From positions 930,001 through 994,000 of the forward strand of contig NC_013081.1 of the NCBI RefSeq assembly GCF_000142805.1: 64,000 bases of DNA, given 5' to 3'. The DNA is from Lachancea thermotolerans CBS 6340. Taxonomy: Eukaryota; Ascomycota; Saccharomycetes; Saccharomycetales; Saccharomycetaceae. Of this stretch, positions 1 through 8,422 are shown piece after piece; the first letter of the stretch is position 1, and every line of letters starts with the position of its first letter. The position numbers and the translations under genes are program-made. The notes under the pieces were generated by a model. That model was given only the letters and a program-made list of their open reading frames with translations. It was not told the origin of the DNA and searched no databases.

Positions 1-1
1 T

Positions 2-2128
2 ACTTCTGATAAGCTTTCAAGTGAAATATCCGATTACCTTTCAGACTCTTTCGACCCCGAAGGAGAGCTCCTCCTAGCAAAAAGGGCGAGCAACGCTAAA
101 TTGCATGCAGAGAAAAATAAGCCTCAAGAAACTGCTGCTGCATCTCAAATACTTCCGTACATCGCTAATGAAGCAAAGCCTATCCATGATCCGGAGGCAT
201 GTCGAAAAGAGATTGAAAAGATCGTTTCGCGCCAAGTTGCTAGGAAAATGGCCTCAGCCAGGAAACTTGGCAAGCAGCTCATTGTTAGCTTAACTCAGAG
301 TGGTATCGTTACGCATACGCCATTTGGGTCAGGGCAAAATGTGACGGCCAGTAACAACATCTGTAACATAAACAATTATGAGGTGAGCCCGGTCCTCTAC
401 CTCCAGCACTTATCAAAGAGAGGAAGATTAGAGGTTAGCGAATTTAGCCAATCAAAAATTCCAATAATGAAAGTTACGCAAAGCTCGATTGATGCAAGCA
501 CCAAAGAGAAATTGAAAAAGGCGTGCAATGGACTCTTGGTTTTTATTGACAACTACCACTACGGCAGCCTAACTGAAAACCAAAAAGTTCTAGTCGATCA
601 AAGATTAGCTTTTGTAAAGTCAGCCCTTCCTAAGCTGGGGATGAGACTTACAGACGACATGTCTTCTCAAGTAAGCATTATGATCGCTGTAAGTGAGGTG
701 CAAAACATGGAAGACGTTAATTCAGTCGAGGCCACCGAGGCGTACGGAATGCAAGCATGGAGTTATGGTTATGCCGTTGAATTTTTCAAGATGCTGCTGG
801 GCCCGGAAGCATTGCCTTCGCCGGTGTTAAAGGACAAGGAGGAGGGGGCAAGCGACAATCACGCGCAGCAAAAAACTATATCCAAGGTCGCCAGTGCGTG
901 CACTCCTAGCAATGAAGGAGACGGAAAGGCTTGCGAAAAAGAAGAGGTTCCATATCATGAGAATGCATTACGTGAGTTAGTAGGTGAATTAGCAAACTGT
1001 GTTCGATCAACTACTATTGATAGAGCCGTGTTAGAGAACTGCGTCAGGGAAATTTCGTCATGTGTTGACTTTGTGGTGGAAGAGCAACTTATAGGTGCCC
1101 GTTTGGCCGAGCAGTTCGAAGCGCAGAATCGATTAATCCTTGCGATGTCAGACGAATTAATACAGAACCAAATCAAAATTGCCTCCCTGCATGGACGCGC
1201 ATCAAGCAGCGAAAAAGATGTTGATGCTTTGAACCTCAAGTTAAGCGAGGAACGCTCAAAAGCCGAAAACCAGCTCTCGGAATTGAAGTCAAAACTAGAA
1301 GAAAGTGTCCGTGAGAAGCAGCAAGTGGTCCCACAGCAAGCAGTTCCACAGCCAGTGGTTCCGAAGCAAGTTGGCGAAGAACCTAATCGTAATGTCAATC
1401 AAGGTTCATCGCCCGATATCCATGTTGAAGAAATACAGAGAGCCGGGGTTCTTGACCACAGAGTTGTAAATGATATCGGGCTGATAAAGAATGCGCTCAA
1501 CAAGAGAGCTGATCGTCCAATTCTAGCCAATAGTGGCCAAGAAGCTTTGACATCATCTTTGACACCGAGAAGGCTTCTATCCTCAGATTCAGTTCAGGAC
1601 AGTTCACCAAGAAATAACCTGAGCAGCGCAATGCTTCTCCCCAACCCTAATGTTACCGGGTCTTCAATAAGTACCGGCTGGCAAGGTGGTTTGATGCGTG
1701 TGCTCGCAGCATTGAACAACCAACAAGAAGCACAGCATGTGGCCTTTAGATCAGAAAATGTTCTCCTTAGGGAGGAACGGGATGCTTTGAGGGCAACACT
1801 CACCGGCTTTGACAGCATATTGAGGGGCCAGCAGCAAAGACTGAGCCAATTAGAGGAGGCACTGCTGAGAGAGAGATCAAAAAAGAGATCCCCATTTGAT
1901 GCTCGGCAAATGGCCGCAGGTTCAACAAGGACTTCAGAGATTGAGGAGGAGCGGAATGCACTAAAATCCAGACTTGTCGGTTATGATAATATTATGAGAG
2001 ATCAGCAGGTGAAGCTGAGCCTGCTGGAAACAGCGTTGCAACGGGAAAAACTGACACGTAAAGCCCTGCAGGCTAGACTGCAAACATTTGCCCACGGGTT
2101 GGTTTCAGAAGATGAAGCTGAAGCATGA
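2..2128 (+). CDS. SIR4: Sir4/Asf2-type silencing protein, C-terminal part (5' end outside window)
   Basis: The reading frame is open from the left edge with no stop, and no convincing ATG lies near the edge, so this is the 3' part of a longer gene. The visible part is about 709 residues. It has a globular-looking middle, a Gln/Pro/Val-rich linker near position 1320-1380, and a charged coiled coil at the C-terminus. Identity rests mainly on position. The gene is convergent with PCF11, exactly as S. cerevisiae SIR4 (YDR227W) is with PCF11 (YDR228C). GGC1 also follows, as it follows ASF2, the duplicate of SIR4. Sir4 is the scaffold of the SIR heterochromatin complex at silent mating loci and telomeres; its C-terminal coiled coil dimerises and binds Sir3, Rap1 and yKu. 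The sequence evolves fast, so the name is an inference from synteny plus architecture. The coiled coil is oddly duplicated (see findings). Confidence 0.68.
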   Translation, partial: TSDKLSSEISDYLSDSFDPEGELLLAKRASNAKLHAEKNKPQETAAASQILPYIANEAKPIHDPEACRKEIEKIVSRQVARKMASARKLGKQLIVSLTQSGIVTHTPFGSGQNVTASNNICNINNYEVSPVLYLQHLSKRGRLEVSEFSQSKIPIMKVTQSSIDASTKEKLKKACNGLLVFIDNYHYGSLTENQKVLVDQRLAFVKSALPKLGMRLTDDMSSQVSIMIAVSEVQNMEDVNSVEATEAYGMQAWSYGYAVEFFKMLLGPEALPSPVLKDKEEGASDNHAQQKTISKVASACTPSNEGDGKACEKEEVPYHENALRELVGELANCVRSTTIDRAVLENCVREISSCVDFVVEEQLIGARLAEQFEAQNRLILAMSDELIQNQIKIASLHGRASSSEKDVDALNLKLSEERSKAENQLSELKSKLEESVREKQQVVPQQAVPQPVVPKQVGEEPNRNVNQGSSPDIHVEEIQRAGVLDHRVVNDIGLIKNALNKRADRPILANSGQEALTSSLTPRRLLSSDSVQDSSPRNNLSSAMLLPNPNVTGSSISTGWQGGLMRVLAALNNQQEAQHVAFRSENVLLREERDALRATLTGFDSILRGQQQRLSQLEEALLRERSKKRSPFDARQMAAGSTRTSEIEEERNALKSRLVGYDNIMRDQQVKLSLLETALQREKLTRKALQARLQTFAHGLVSEDEAEA
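1772..2119 (+). repeat. Tandem 58-residue duplication inside the Sir4-type coiled coil
   Basis: Two copies of a coiled-coil unit lie 174 bases (58 codons) apart, the first beginning at 1772 and the second at 1946. Both start with EER(D/N)AL, continue with (T/V)G(F/Y)D(S/N)I(L/M)R, and end in a Q-x(2)-L-S-x-LE-x-AL-x-RE stretch. They have diverged, so this is an old in-frame duplication and not an assembly artefact. Confidence 0.85.
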
Positions 2129-2379
2129 ATTTAATTTATAAAGGGCACCAGGGGTACTCAGGCTTACTCTCTGGGAGCCGAGGAGGGACGTTGTATATCT
2201 TTCCCAGCCTAGAAAGCTGCTCTGAGTACGATAAATAGTCTTTTTCATTAATACAAGTGTGTTATATTACATAGCTGACTAGAGTCACGGGCAGGGTTGG
2301 CGGATGTGGAAGACCGCCATATATTCACGAGTGGAGAACGCGGCACAGGCTCCTCGTAATTGCAGAATCGGCCTATTTA

Positions 2380-4125
2380 TTATCCAGCCAAGCCTTTCAA
2401 GCGTTCCAAGCCCTGATTAAGAGCTTGTTGCGGAGTCTCTTCCACAGCTTCATGGAAGCACGTAGAGTGGAAGTACTTCCCCTGGGATTGGATGCAGTTG
2501 GGCCAGATCCACTCCCCAATATCGTCGTTGTAAACAGCAGATTGGACTTCTCTGCAAATCGGGCACTGAAAGGACATGTCCTCGTGCGTTTCCGGCACAG
2601 TGACATATTTCTTTGCGAGATCTGCCTCTGTCTTCTCCGGGGCAGATTTTGCATCGAACTTCGAGGTGCTGAAGGACGAGGAAGCAGTGCTGGCATCCAG
2701 GTTTGCCAACGTGACGGAGTCGGTCTCTGATCTCGTAGTCGAAACAATCTCCTCGTCGTTGAAGCGCTGCCATTGAGTATCGTCCAGGTACCAGTTTCTG
2801 GACTGTATGTTTTTGGCAGTGGCGCCGTTTGCGCCTGCCGTGCCCTTGATCCTCTTGTTGATTCTGAAGTGCCAATCCAGATGGTCTCGCTCCTGCTTTT
2901 TTTCTTCCTCGGACGAGCCGAACCTCTTGCCACAGGTGCTGCACTTATTAGGCTTGTAGCGGTAAAGCAGGTGTCTGAGCTGCATTACGGTGGGATTGTC
3001 CTGGATGACGGTTTGCTGACACAGTTGCAGGTTTGGGGTGTTGAGGATGTCGACGCCCACGGTGGAAAAATGGGACTGCACGTCCCCCAGAATGTCCTTC
3101 AGGAGATTCAGAGGTGGCAAGGTGGTTTGTGCGCTCTCCTTGTGGTTTTGGGAGAGGATGCGGTCTAAGGTAACAACGGACTGCTGTGGAACAGGCTTGA
3201 CCAGGCCCTCGGCGCGCAGCGTGTCGTAAAGAGCTTGGACCTTGGAAGCCTTTTGGGAGGGCTCGGAGGTCGGCGGTTGGATGTTGGAGGCGTTTGGGAA
3301 GAACGAGGACGATAGCGACGGGGTGCCGAAGAGGGACACGGGCTCAGATTCCCTGGGGGCGGGCGTAGCGCCCGGCGCCTGCGGCGGGGGCGTGCTTAGG
3401 GCCTTCCTGGGTAGGCGCTGCTGTTGGTGCTGGTGCTGCAGTTGCTGTTGTTGGTGCTGTTGTTGCAAAACTTGCTGTTCCTGGGCGAAGATCTGGCGGA
3501 GTTGCATCTGGACCTGCTGGAGCGCCTGCGGCGGCATCTTCTCGCGCTGCAGCTCCTGCTTGAGCTGCTGCAGCACGACGACCTTTGTCTTGAGCTTGGC
3601 GTCATGCGGATTCTGGGCGGCGCGCTCGCGGGTCAGCAGGCTGAGCTTGTCGATCTCGCGCAGCAGTCCGGGCACGGTCGGCGCGGCGACGTGTTTCTGA
3701 TGGAGCGCGCTGGCCTTGACCAGAAAGCGCTCAATGGCGTCCAGCGCCTCCTTGCCGAACAGGTGGTCGCCCATGGAGCTACTGCTGGGCATCAGCCACG
3801 TCTTGAACATCTTGATGAGGTCCGAGCGCGTCTGGTTGTCGACGATGAGATACGTGCGCTTGTACAGCTGGGCGAGGTTGCGCGAGAAGTAGATGGTGTA
3901 GGGCGAGCCCGCGTTCTTACAGATGGAGTCGAGCACGTAGAACGCGTACAGCTTCTGGTTGGGCACGCAGCGCTCGATGCGCCGCTCGATCGCGTCGACC
4001 ATCTGCTGCGCGCATCCGATGTTCTCCTCGGCCATCTTGGTGAGCGTGCTGATGATGGGCTTGGAGTTGCACGTCAGCTCGTCCAGGATGCTGGCGAAGT
4101 CCTTGGCTATCTTGTCGCACTCCAT
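2380..4125 (-). CDS. PCF11: Pcf11, cleavage/polyadenylation factor IA subunit
   Basis: Pcf11 couples the phosphorylated RNA polymerase II C-terminal domain to 3'-end cleavage and transcription termination, in complex CF IA with Rna14, Rna15 and Clp1. The 581-residue product (S. cerevisiae about 626) begins with a CTD-interacting domain at residues 1-138, including the KLYAFYVLDSICKN helix. A Gln/His-rich tract follows at about 200-238. Two zinc-binding modules flank the Clp1-binding region: C395, C398, H415, H419, and C521, C524, C544, H553, C556. The gene is convergent with the SIR4-type gene and divergent from GGC1. The 5' half has very GC-rich third positions and the 3' half less so, which puts the gene at the edge of the GC-rich stretch. 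Confidence 0.97.
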   Translation of the reverse strand: MECDKIAKDFASILDELTCNSKPIISTLTKMAEENIGCAQQMVDAIERRIERCVPNQKLYAFYVLDSICKNAGSPYTIYFSRNLAQLYKRTYLIVDNQTRSDLIKMFKTWLMPSSSSMGDHLFGKEALDAIERFLVKASALHQKHVAAPTVPGLLREIDKLSLLTRERAAQNPHDAKLKTKVVVLQQLKQELQREKMPPQALQQVQMQLRQIFAQEQQVLQQQHQQQQLQHQHQQQRLPRKALSTPPPQAPGATPAPRESEPVSLFGTPSLSSSFFPNASNIQPPTSEPSQKASKVQALYDTLRAEGLVKPVPQQSVVTLDRILSQNHKESAQTTLPPLNLLKDILGDVQSHFSTVGVDILNTPNLQLCQQTVIQDNPTVMQLRHLLYRYKPNKCSTCGKRFGSSEEEKKQERDHLDWHFRINKRIKGTAGANGATAKNIQSRNWYLDDTQWQRFNDEEIVSTTRSETDSVTLANLDASTASSSFSTSKFDAKSAPEKTEADLAKKYVTVPETHEDMSFQCPICREVQSAVYNDDIGEWIWPNCIQSQGKYFHSTCFHEAVEETPQQALNQGLERLKGLAG

Positions 4126-4874
4126 GGCCTGGCGTGTGGAGGGGGAGGGGGAGCTTGGAGGGGAGAAGCGAGCTGCTGTGCTGAGGGCGAGAAGATGAGA
4201 GAAGAAGCTTGTAGTAGCGCGATCGCGAACAGGGCACGCCGTGCAGGGAGATCATAGTCATGTGAATACCGCGTGATAACAGTAACATCACACGAAAATC
4301 ACATGCACACACACACGTGATAGAATCACACAGAACGAAAATCACATGACTCAAACACCACGTGATAAATCAACACACACGAAAGTCACGTGAAAACACC
4401 CAGACACATTATCAAGTCACTACACACGCACGGTCACGTGCACCGTACGGCGCTTTCTTCTCCCCGCGGCAGGCAACGCCGAGCACCGCCTTCTCCCGTT
4501 CCACGAGACTTCATCGCTTCTTCTCCAGGCGCCGATGAGCTGGCGCCCGAGCGAGACGCGTAGCATGGAAAAGTTTCGGGCCCAGCACGTCCAAGCACGC
4601 GGTCGCGACACGCGCGCTTGAGCGCGGCGGCGACGAGCGGGCAAGTCGGGCCAGTTGGGCGCGACAGGCGCGACAGGCGCGGGTGCGAGCCACTGGAGCG
4701 ATAAGGTCGCGCAGGCGCGCGAGCTGAGTCGTGGACAGCGAAAATTTTTCCCCCGGTATATAAGATGGGAGCGCCACGGGCATGGCGCGCGTGGACCCCG
4801 CAGGCGGTGAGCGTACCAAACAAGGTTCGAGCACAGAGCAGAGACCACCTCACAGCAGAGAGCAGCAAGCGCGT
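4126..4874. promoter_or_regulatory. Divergent PCF11-GGC1 promoter region
   Basis: This gene-free stretch of about 750 bases separates the two divergent start codons. The PCF11-proximal half holds an E-box array (separate entry). The GGC1-proximal half is GC-rich and carries a TATA-like GGTATATAAG at about 4754-4763, some 115 bases before the GGC1 ATG. No tRNA or conserved small gene is visible. Confidence 0.7.
4258..4441. promoter_or_regulatory. Array of seven CACGTG/CACATG E-boxes
   Basis: Seven sites match CACGTG or CACATG, mostly in the extended form RTCACRTG: 4258-4265 (TCATGTGA), 4299-4305, 4314-4320, 4342-4349, 4358-4365, 4386-4393 and 4434-4441. The spacing is 8-41 bases. This consensus is bound by the basic helix-loop-helix protein Cbf1, and the CACGTG core also by Pho4 and Tye7. 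The sites are read directly from the sequence; the bound protein is inference. Confidence 0.75.
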
Positions 4875-5771
4875 ATGTCCAACGACAAGAAGCAATCAGG
4901 CACGGCACGCGTGCTAGGGTCGGCGTCCGCCGGGATCCTGGAGATCGGGGTGTTCCACCCAGTCGACACGGTGTCGAAGCGGCTGATGTCGAACCACAGC
5001 CGGATCGCGTCGGCCGCGCAGCTGAACGCGGTGGTGTTCCGTGAGCACGCAGGCGAGGCGCTGGGCAAGCGTCTGTTCACGCTGTTCCCCGGGCTGGGGT
5101 ACGCGGCGACGTACAAGATCCTGCAGCGGGTGTACAAGTACGGCGGGCAGCCGTTCGCCAACGAGTTCCTGAACCGCAACTTCAAGGCGGACTTCGACGC
5201 GGCGTTCGGCGAGAAGACGGGTAAGGCGCTGCGGTCCGCGACCGCGGGGTCGCTGATCGGGATCGGTGAGATCGTGCTGCTGCCGCTGGACGTGCTGAAG
5301 ATCAAGCGCCAGACCAATCCGGAGGCGTTCAAGGGCCGCGGTTTCTTGCGGATCCTGCGCGACGAGGGCCTGGGCCTGTACCGTGGCTGGGGGTGGACCG
5401 CGGCGCGTAACGCGCCCGGGTCGTTCGCGCTGTTCGGTGGTAACGCGTTCGCCAAGGAGTACATCCTGGGGCTGAAGGACTACTCGTCCGCGACCTGGTC
5501 GCAGAACTTCGTGTCGTCCATTGTGGGTGCGAGTGCGTCGCTGATCGTGTCCGCGCCGCTGGACGTGATCAAGACCCGTATCCAGAACCGTAACTTCGAC
5601 AACCCGGAGAGCGGCTTCCGCATCGTGCGCAATACGCTGAAGAACGAGGGCGCGACCGCGTTCTTCAAGGGCCTGACACCCAAGCTGCTGACGACGGGCC
5701 CCAAGCTGGTGTTTTCGTTCGCCCTGGCGCAGTCCCTGATCCCTGCCTTCGACAAGCTGCTGGCGCAGTAG
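4875..5771 (+). CDS. GGC1: Ggc1, mitochondrial GTP/GDP carrier
   Basis: This inner-membrane carrier of the SLC25 family imports GTP into the matrix in exchange for GDP; its loss in S. cerevisiae disturbs mitochondrial iron and mtDNA. The 299-residue product has three carrier repeats with signatures HPVDTVSKR (residues 28-36), LPLDVLKIKR and APLDVIKTR. The start at 4875 gives MSNDKKQSG, which lines up with the S. cerevisiae N-terminus and length (300). An in-frame ATG at 4782 would add 31 residues but lies only about 20 bases past the TATA-like element, so it is not favoured. The gene is YDL198C in S. cerevisiae and here lies next to PCF11, the ancestral arrangement. It is convergent with the Myb-like gene. 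Codon use is extremely GC3-rich. Confidence 0.97.
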   Translation: MSNDKKQSGTARVLGSASAGILEIGVFHPVDTVSKRLMSNHSRIASAAQLNAVVFREHAGEALGKRLFTLFPGLGYAATYKILQRVYKYGGQPFANEFLNRNFKADFDAAFGEKTGKALRSATAGSLIGIGEIVLLPLDVLKIKRQTNPEAFKGRGFLRILRDEGLGLYRGWGWTAARNAPGSFALFGGNAFAKEYILGLKDYSSATWSQNFVSSIVGASASLIVSAPLDVIKTRIQNRNFDNPESGFRIVRNTLKNEGATAFFKGLTPKLLTTGPKLVFSFALAQSLIPAFDKLLAQ

Positions 5772-5954
5772 CGGCCCGCAAGCGAGTGAGCGTGCGCCAC
5801 AGACCAGACCCAGTCTATAAAGAACCATGTATATATATATTATATTTACGATTAAAGCGATTGCTAGTCGGAGAAATGCAGGAGATATAGTCGTAGAGGT
5901 AGTAACACAACGCGGCCCGCGGCATGTAGCGCGCGGAGACCGCTGTTCTTCGCG

Positions 5955-6980
5955 TCACTCGCGCCCGCCGGGAGGCGGGTATGCAGGAGGGTTGTGGAAC
6001 TGCGAGTCGTACGGCAGGTCCGGGGCGCCAAACTGGCCCGTCGCAGAGCGCTCAGGCGCGCACGCCAGGCGCACCTGGATGTACCTGACCTGTTGCGACA
6101 GCTGCGTAAACCTCTCGGAGAGGTCCCGCACCTCCGCGGCCAGGCTCCGGGTGCTGGCGACCAGCGACGAGACCGAGTTCGCCATGTAGTTCCAGTCCAT
6201 GCTGTTGCCAGCCTGTGGCGTCGCGCCTGCCGGCGCGGTGAGGATGCCGGCGCTGGGGCCCATACTCGTGTCCGTGCTGGTGTCCGCGCCGGGGCTCATG
6301 CGGTAGTGTCCCTGGTCCGTGGCGTGGAACACGCGCGCGACCTTGAGAATCAGCGCGTCGCGCGCGTTCTCGGGCTCCACGTTGCACGCCGCGTTGCGAA
6401 CGCCGCGCGCGTACAGCAGGTTGAACCGGTCGCGGCACTGCCGCGTGTTGCGCTGCAGCGCGTGCTCCTGGAACAGCTGCCGGCTGACGGAGTCCCAAAA
6501 GTGGCGCACGTTGGGCGAGATGGGAACCTCGTAGCGGTGCGCCAACACGGTGTCCAGCAGGACGATGTCCTCGGAGGGCTGCCAGAAGCGGCGGCCGACG
6601 CGACGGACGCTGCCCGGGCTCGCGCTTGACGCGGGCGACGCGGCTGCACCAAACTGGTGAAGCGACTGGCTATGAATGTGACCTTGTGGCTGGCCCGGCA
6701 TGTGGCCTGGCATGTGGCTTGGTACGTGGCCCGCGAGGACCTGGTAGCTGTGGGCGGGCGTTGAGTACAGCGCACGCACCGGCACCGGCTCGTAGCCCAC
6801 AACCGGCGGCGCGGACGCCGCGACCAGCCCGGCTCCCACGCTCGCGCTCGCGCCCGCGGGCGGCGGCGCTGGCGGCGGCGCGCACGCGCCGCCCAGCGCG
6901 TCGCACCCGTCTCCGTCCCCGTCCAGGCGCGCGTCGGCGCTGTAGCGCCGCTCCATGGCGGCCGAGGGCGGTCGGCTCAT
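5955..6980 (-). CDS. Myb/SANT-like DNA-binding protein of unknown function
   Basis: The 341-residue product starts at the ATG complementary to 6978-6980; a second ATG at 6956 is possible. The first 125 residues are low-complexity Pro/Ala/Gly with a His/Met/Gly patch (about 84-103). Residues 130-195 form a compact Myb/SANT or trihelix-like domain: a Trp at 133 in RRFWQPSEDIVLLD, FWDSVSRQL at 161-169, and a basic helix RNTRQCRDRFNLLYARG. A leucine-rich coiled coil follows at about 275-315, suggesting an oligomeric DNA-binding factor. I do not recognise a specific orthologue, and S. cerevisiae has no gene at this place between GGC1 and YDL199C. Codon use is GC-rich like its neighbours. A minus-strand TATA-like sequence lies at about 7225-7231. 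The domain call is from pattern only. Confidence 0.72.
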   Translation of the reverse strand: MSRPPSAAMERRYSADARLDGDGDGCDALGGACAPPPAPPPAGASASVGAGLVAASAPPVVGYEPVPVRALYSTPAHSYQVLAGHVPSHMPGHMPGQPQGHIHSQSLHQFGAAASPASSASPGSVRRVGRRFWQPSEDIVLLDTVLAHRYEVPISPNVRHFWDSVSRQLFQEHALQRNTRQCRDRFNLLYARGVRNAACNVEPENARDALILKVARVFHATDQGHYRMSPGADTSTDTSMGPSAGILTAPAGATPQAGNSMDWNYMANSVSSLVASTRSLAAEVRDLSERFTQLSQQVRYIQVRLACAPERSATGQFGAPDLPYDSQFHNPPAYPPPGGRE

Positions 6981-7260
6981 CCTCTCATGCGACGAACTCG
7001 CTACGCTCGTGACGTCTGCTGCACGCCGGCCTTCGCTGCTGCGCGCGGCTCGCTCGTGCTGCTCGGGGGCTTTAGCTCGCTCCAAATTCCTGGCGCGCTC
7101 CAAACTTCGCTGCGCACGCGCTCCTGTGATCTTTCCGCTGTCTGCACCTTGCTGCGCTTGCGACCTGGGCTTCTCCAGCCTCCATTTCGCGCGAGCACCC
7201 GGCACCGGCCCGGAGCCCGTACACTTTATATGGGCCCGAGTTCCACGCTACCCCATCAGC

Positions 7261-7302
7261 ACGGCCAGCACGGCCAGCACGGCCTGCACGGCCTGCACGG
7301 CC
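7261..7302. repeat. 9-bp minisatellite (ACGGCCWGC, about five copies)
   Basis: Two copies of ACGGCCAGC, two of ACGGCCTGC and a final ACGGCC follow head to tail at 7261-7302. The repeat lies in the upstream region of the Myb-like gene. Confidence 0.9.
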
Positions 7303-7742
7303 CACACTGTCAGCGCCGCACCGCGCTGCGATGCGCAAAAAATGCGAAAAACGTTTAACGAAGACGAGTGCGCCTGTCCACCGCCACGGGCTTCGCACGC
7401 ATCTCGTTGTTATCGGCGCCTGCCCGTCCGCACTCACTTTGTGACTTATGCCCACCGACGCTGGACGCACCGAAATTGCGTCACCTGCAGCGAGGGCCCG
7501 CGCGCCCGCCGTTGCACGCGTAAAGACGCAGGCCTTAGTGCTGCTCTGCTGACGACGCAATTGCCACTTGGAGCAACGCCAGCGACGCGCAGCGCTGCTG
7601 GGGCCAACGGCGCGGACGCAGGCGCGGGCACGGGCGAGGCCTCGAGCACGGGCGCTGACGTGCTGGTTTTTCTCCGGTGCCTGCAACAGGCACTCGAAGG
7701 CCCCGGGCGTCTTTATATAATTTTTCCGGACTTACCGAAGCA

Positions 7743-7773
7743 GATGGAAAGTCGATGGAAAGTCGATGGAAGG
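7743..7773. repeat. 11-bp tandem repeat (GATGGAAAGTC)
   Basis: GATGGAAAGTC occurs twice exactly at 7743-7753 and 7754-7764, followed by a partial third copy GATGGAAGG to 7773. It starts about 25 bases to the right of the TATA-like element at 7712-7719. Confidence 0.85.
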
Positions 7774-8043
7774 AAAGAAAAAAGAGCGACGGGCGGGACG
7801 CGCGCAGACGGCGCCGCGGCGGCTCGCGTGGAACCGAGCCCGTCGTATAGGCGCGACGCTTCCTCGAGCGTTGCGACTGGGAGACGTAGCGGGGACGCAA
7901 TGGAAGGAAAGCTTAAGCCGAGGCAGACGGGCGGGCAGAGATTGGGAGCAAGGAGGGAAACGGAGGTACAGGGCTGCGGCGGTGAGCAGCAGGTGACGCG
8001 GAAGTCGCGGGCGCAGGCACGCGCGGGGAGGGGGCGGATTAGC

Positions 8044-8249
8044 GCACGTGGCGAGGCGCGGGCCGCGGGGCGCCGCGGAGTGCGACCAAGACCACGTGAC
8101 GCGCACGTGACGGGGGAGTGTCACATGACGAGTCACATGACAGCCACGATCACATGATGTGTATACCACATGGTTAGCCACGTGACACACGCCTGTCACA
8201 TGCTCATGACGTCACCGCTGTGGCCCCGTGACGCGCCTCGCCACGTGAC
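8044..8249. promoter_or_regulatory. Array of ten CACGTG/CACATG E-boxes plus a CRE-type TGACGTCA
   Basis: E-box cores occur at 8045-8050, 8093-8098, 8104-8109, 8122-8127, 8134-8139, 8151-8156, 8167-8172, 8179-8184, 8197-8202 and 8242-8247. Most are followed by A or AC on the CACRTGAC pattern. A perfect ATF/CREB palindrome TGACGTCA lies at 8207-8214. The array ends about 175 bases before the transporter ATG at 8423, and no TATA box is obvious between. It resembles the array upstream of GGC1. Confidence 0.8.
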
Positions 8250-8422
8250 CCGCGCTTCCTTTCCTCCTGCTTCTACTCCGCCCGGGCCCAGGCTTCTCCC
8301 GTCGAGATAACAACTTCCCCCAGTGCAATGCGTTCCAGCACTCGTCGCCAGCCCGACAACAACAAAAGACACCACAGCCCCTCGCACGCTCCGTCGCAGC
8401 TCTAGCCTCTCTCCAGACCCCA

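Larger units (their letters stand above)
6981..8422. promoter_or_regulatory. Long GC-rich divergent intergenic region (Myb-like gene / YDL199C)
   Basis: This stretch of about 1.4 kb lies between two divergent genes and has no gene I can support. It contains two short minisatellites, two TATA-like elements pointing toward the minus strand (about 7225-7231 and 7712-7719, the latter matching TATATAAA) and a dense E-box array close to YDL199C. Long open frames cross it on both strands, but they look like a by-product of high GC. Confidence 0.65.

Noticed and set aside
4258-4441. Possible point centromere suggested by CDEI-like RTCACRTG motifs
   Set aside because: No AT-rich CDEII of the right length and no CDEIII with a CCGAA core follow any of the motifs, and synteny places the region far from centromeres. 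The same applies to 8044-8249.
6955-8157. 400-codon open frame on the plus strand across the Myb-like/YDL199C gap
   Set aside because: It is rich in Ala, Arg and Cys with no recognisable domain, runs through TATA-like elements, both minisatellites and half of the E-box array, and overlaps the start of the Myb-like gene. High GC removes stop codons in such DNA.
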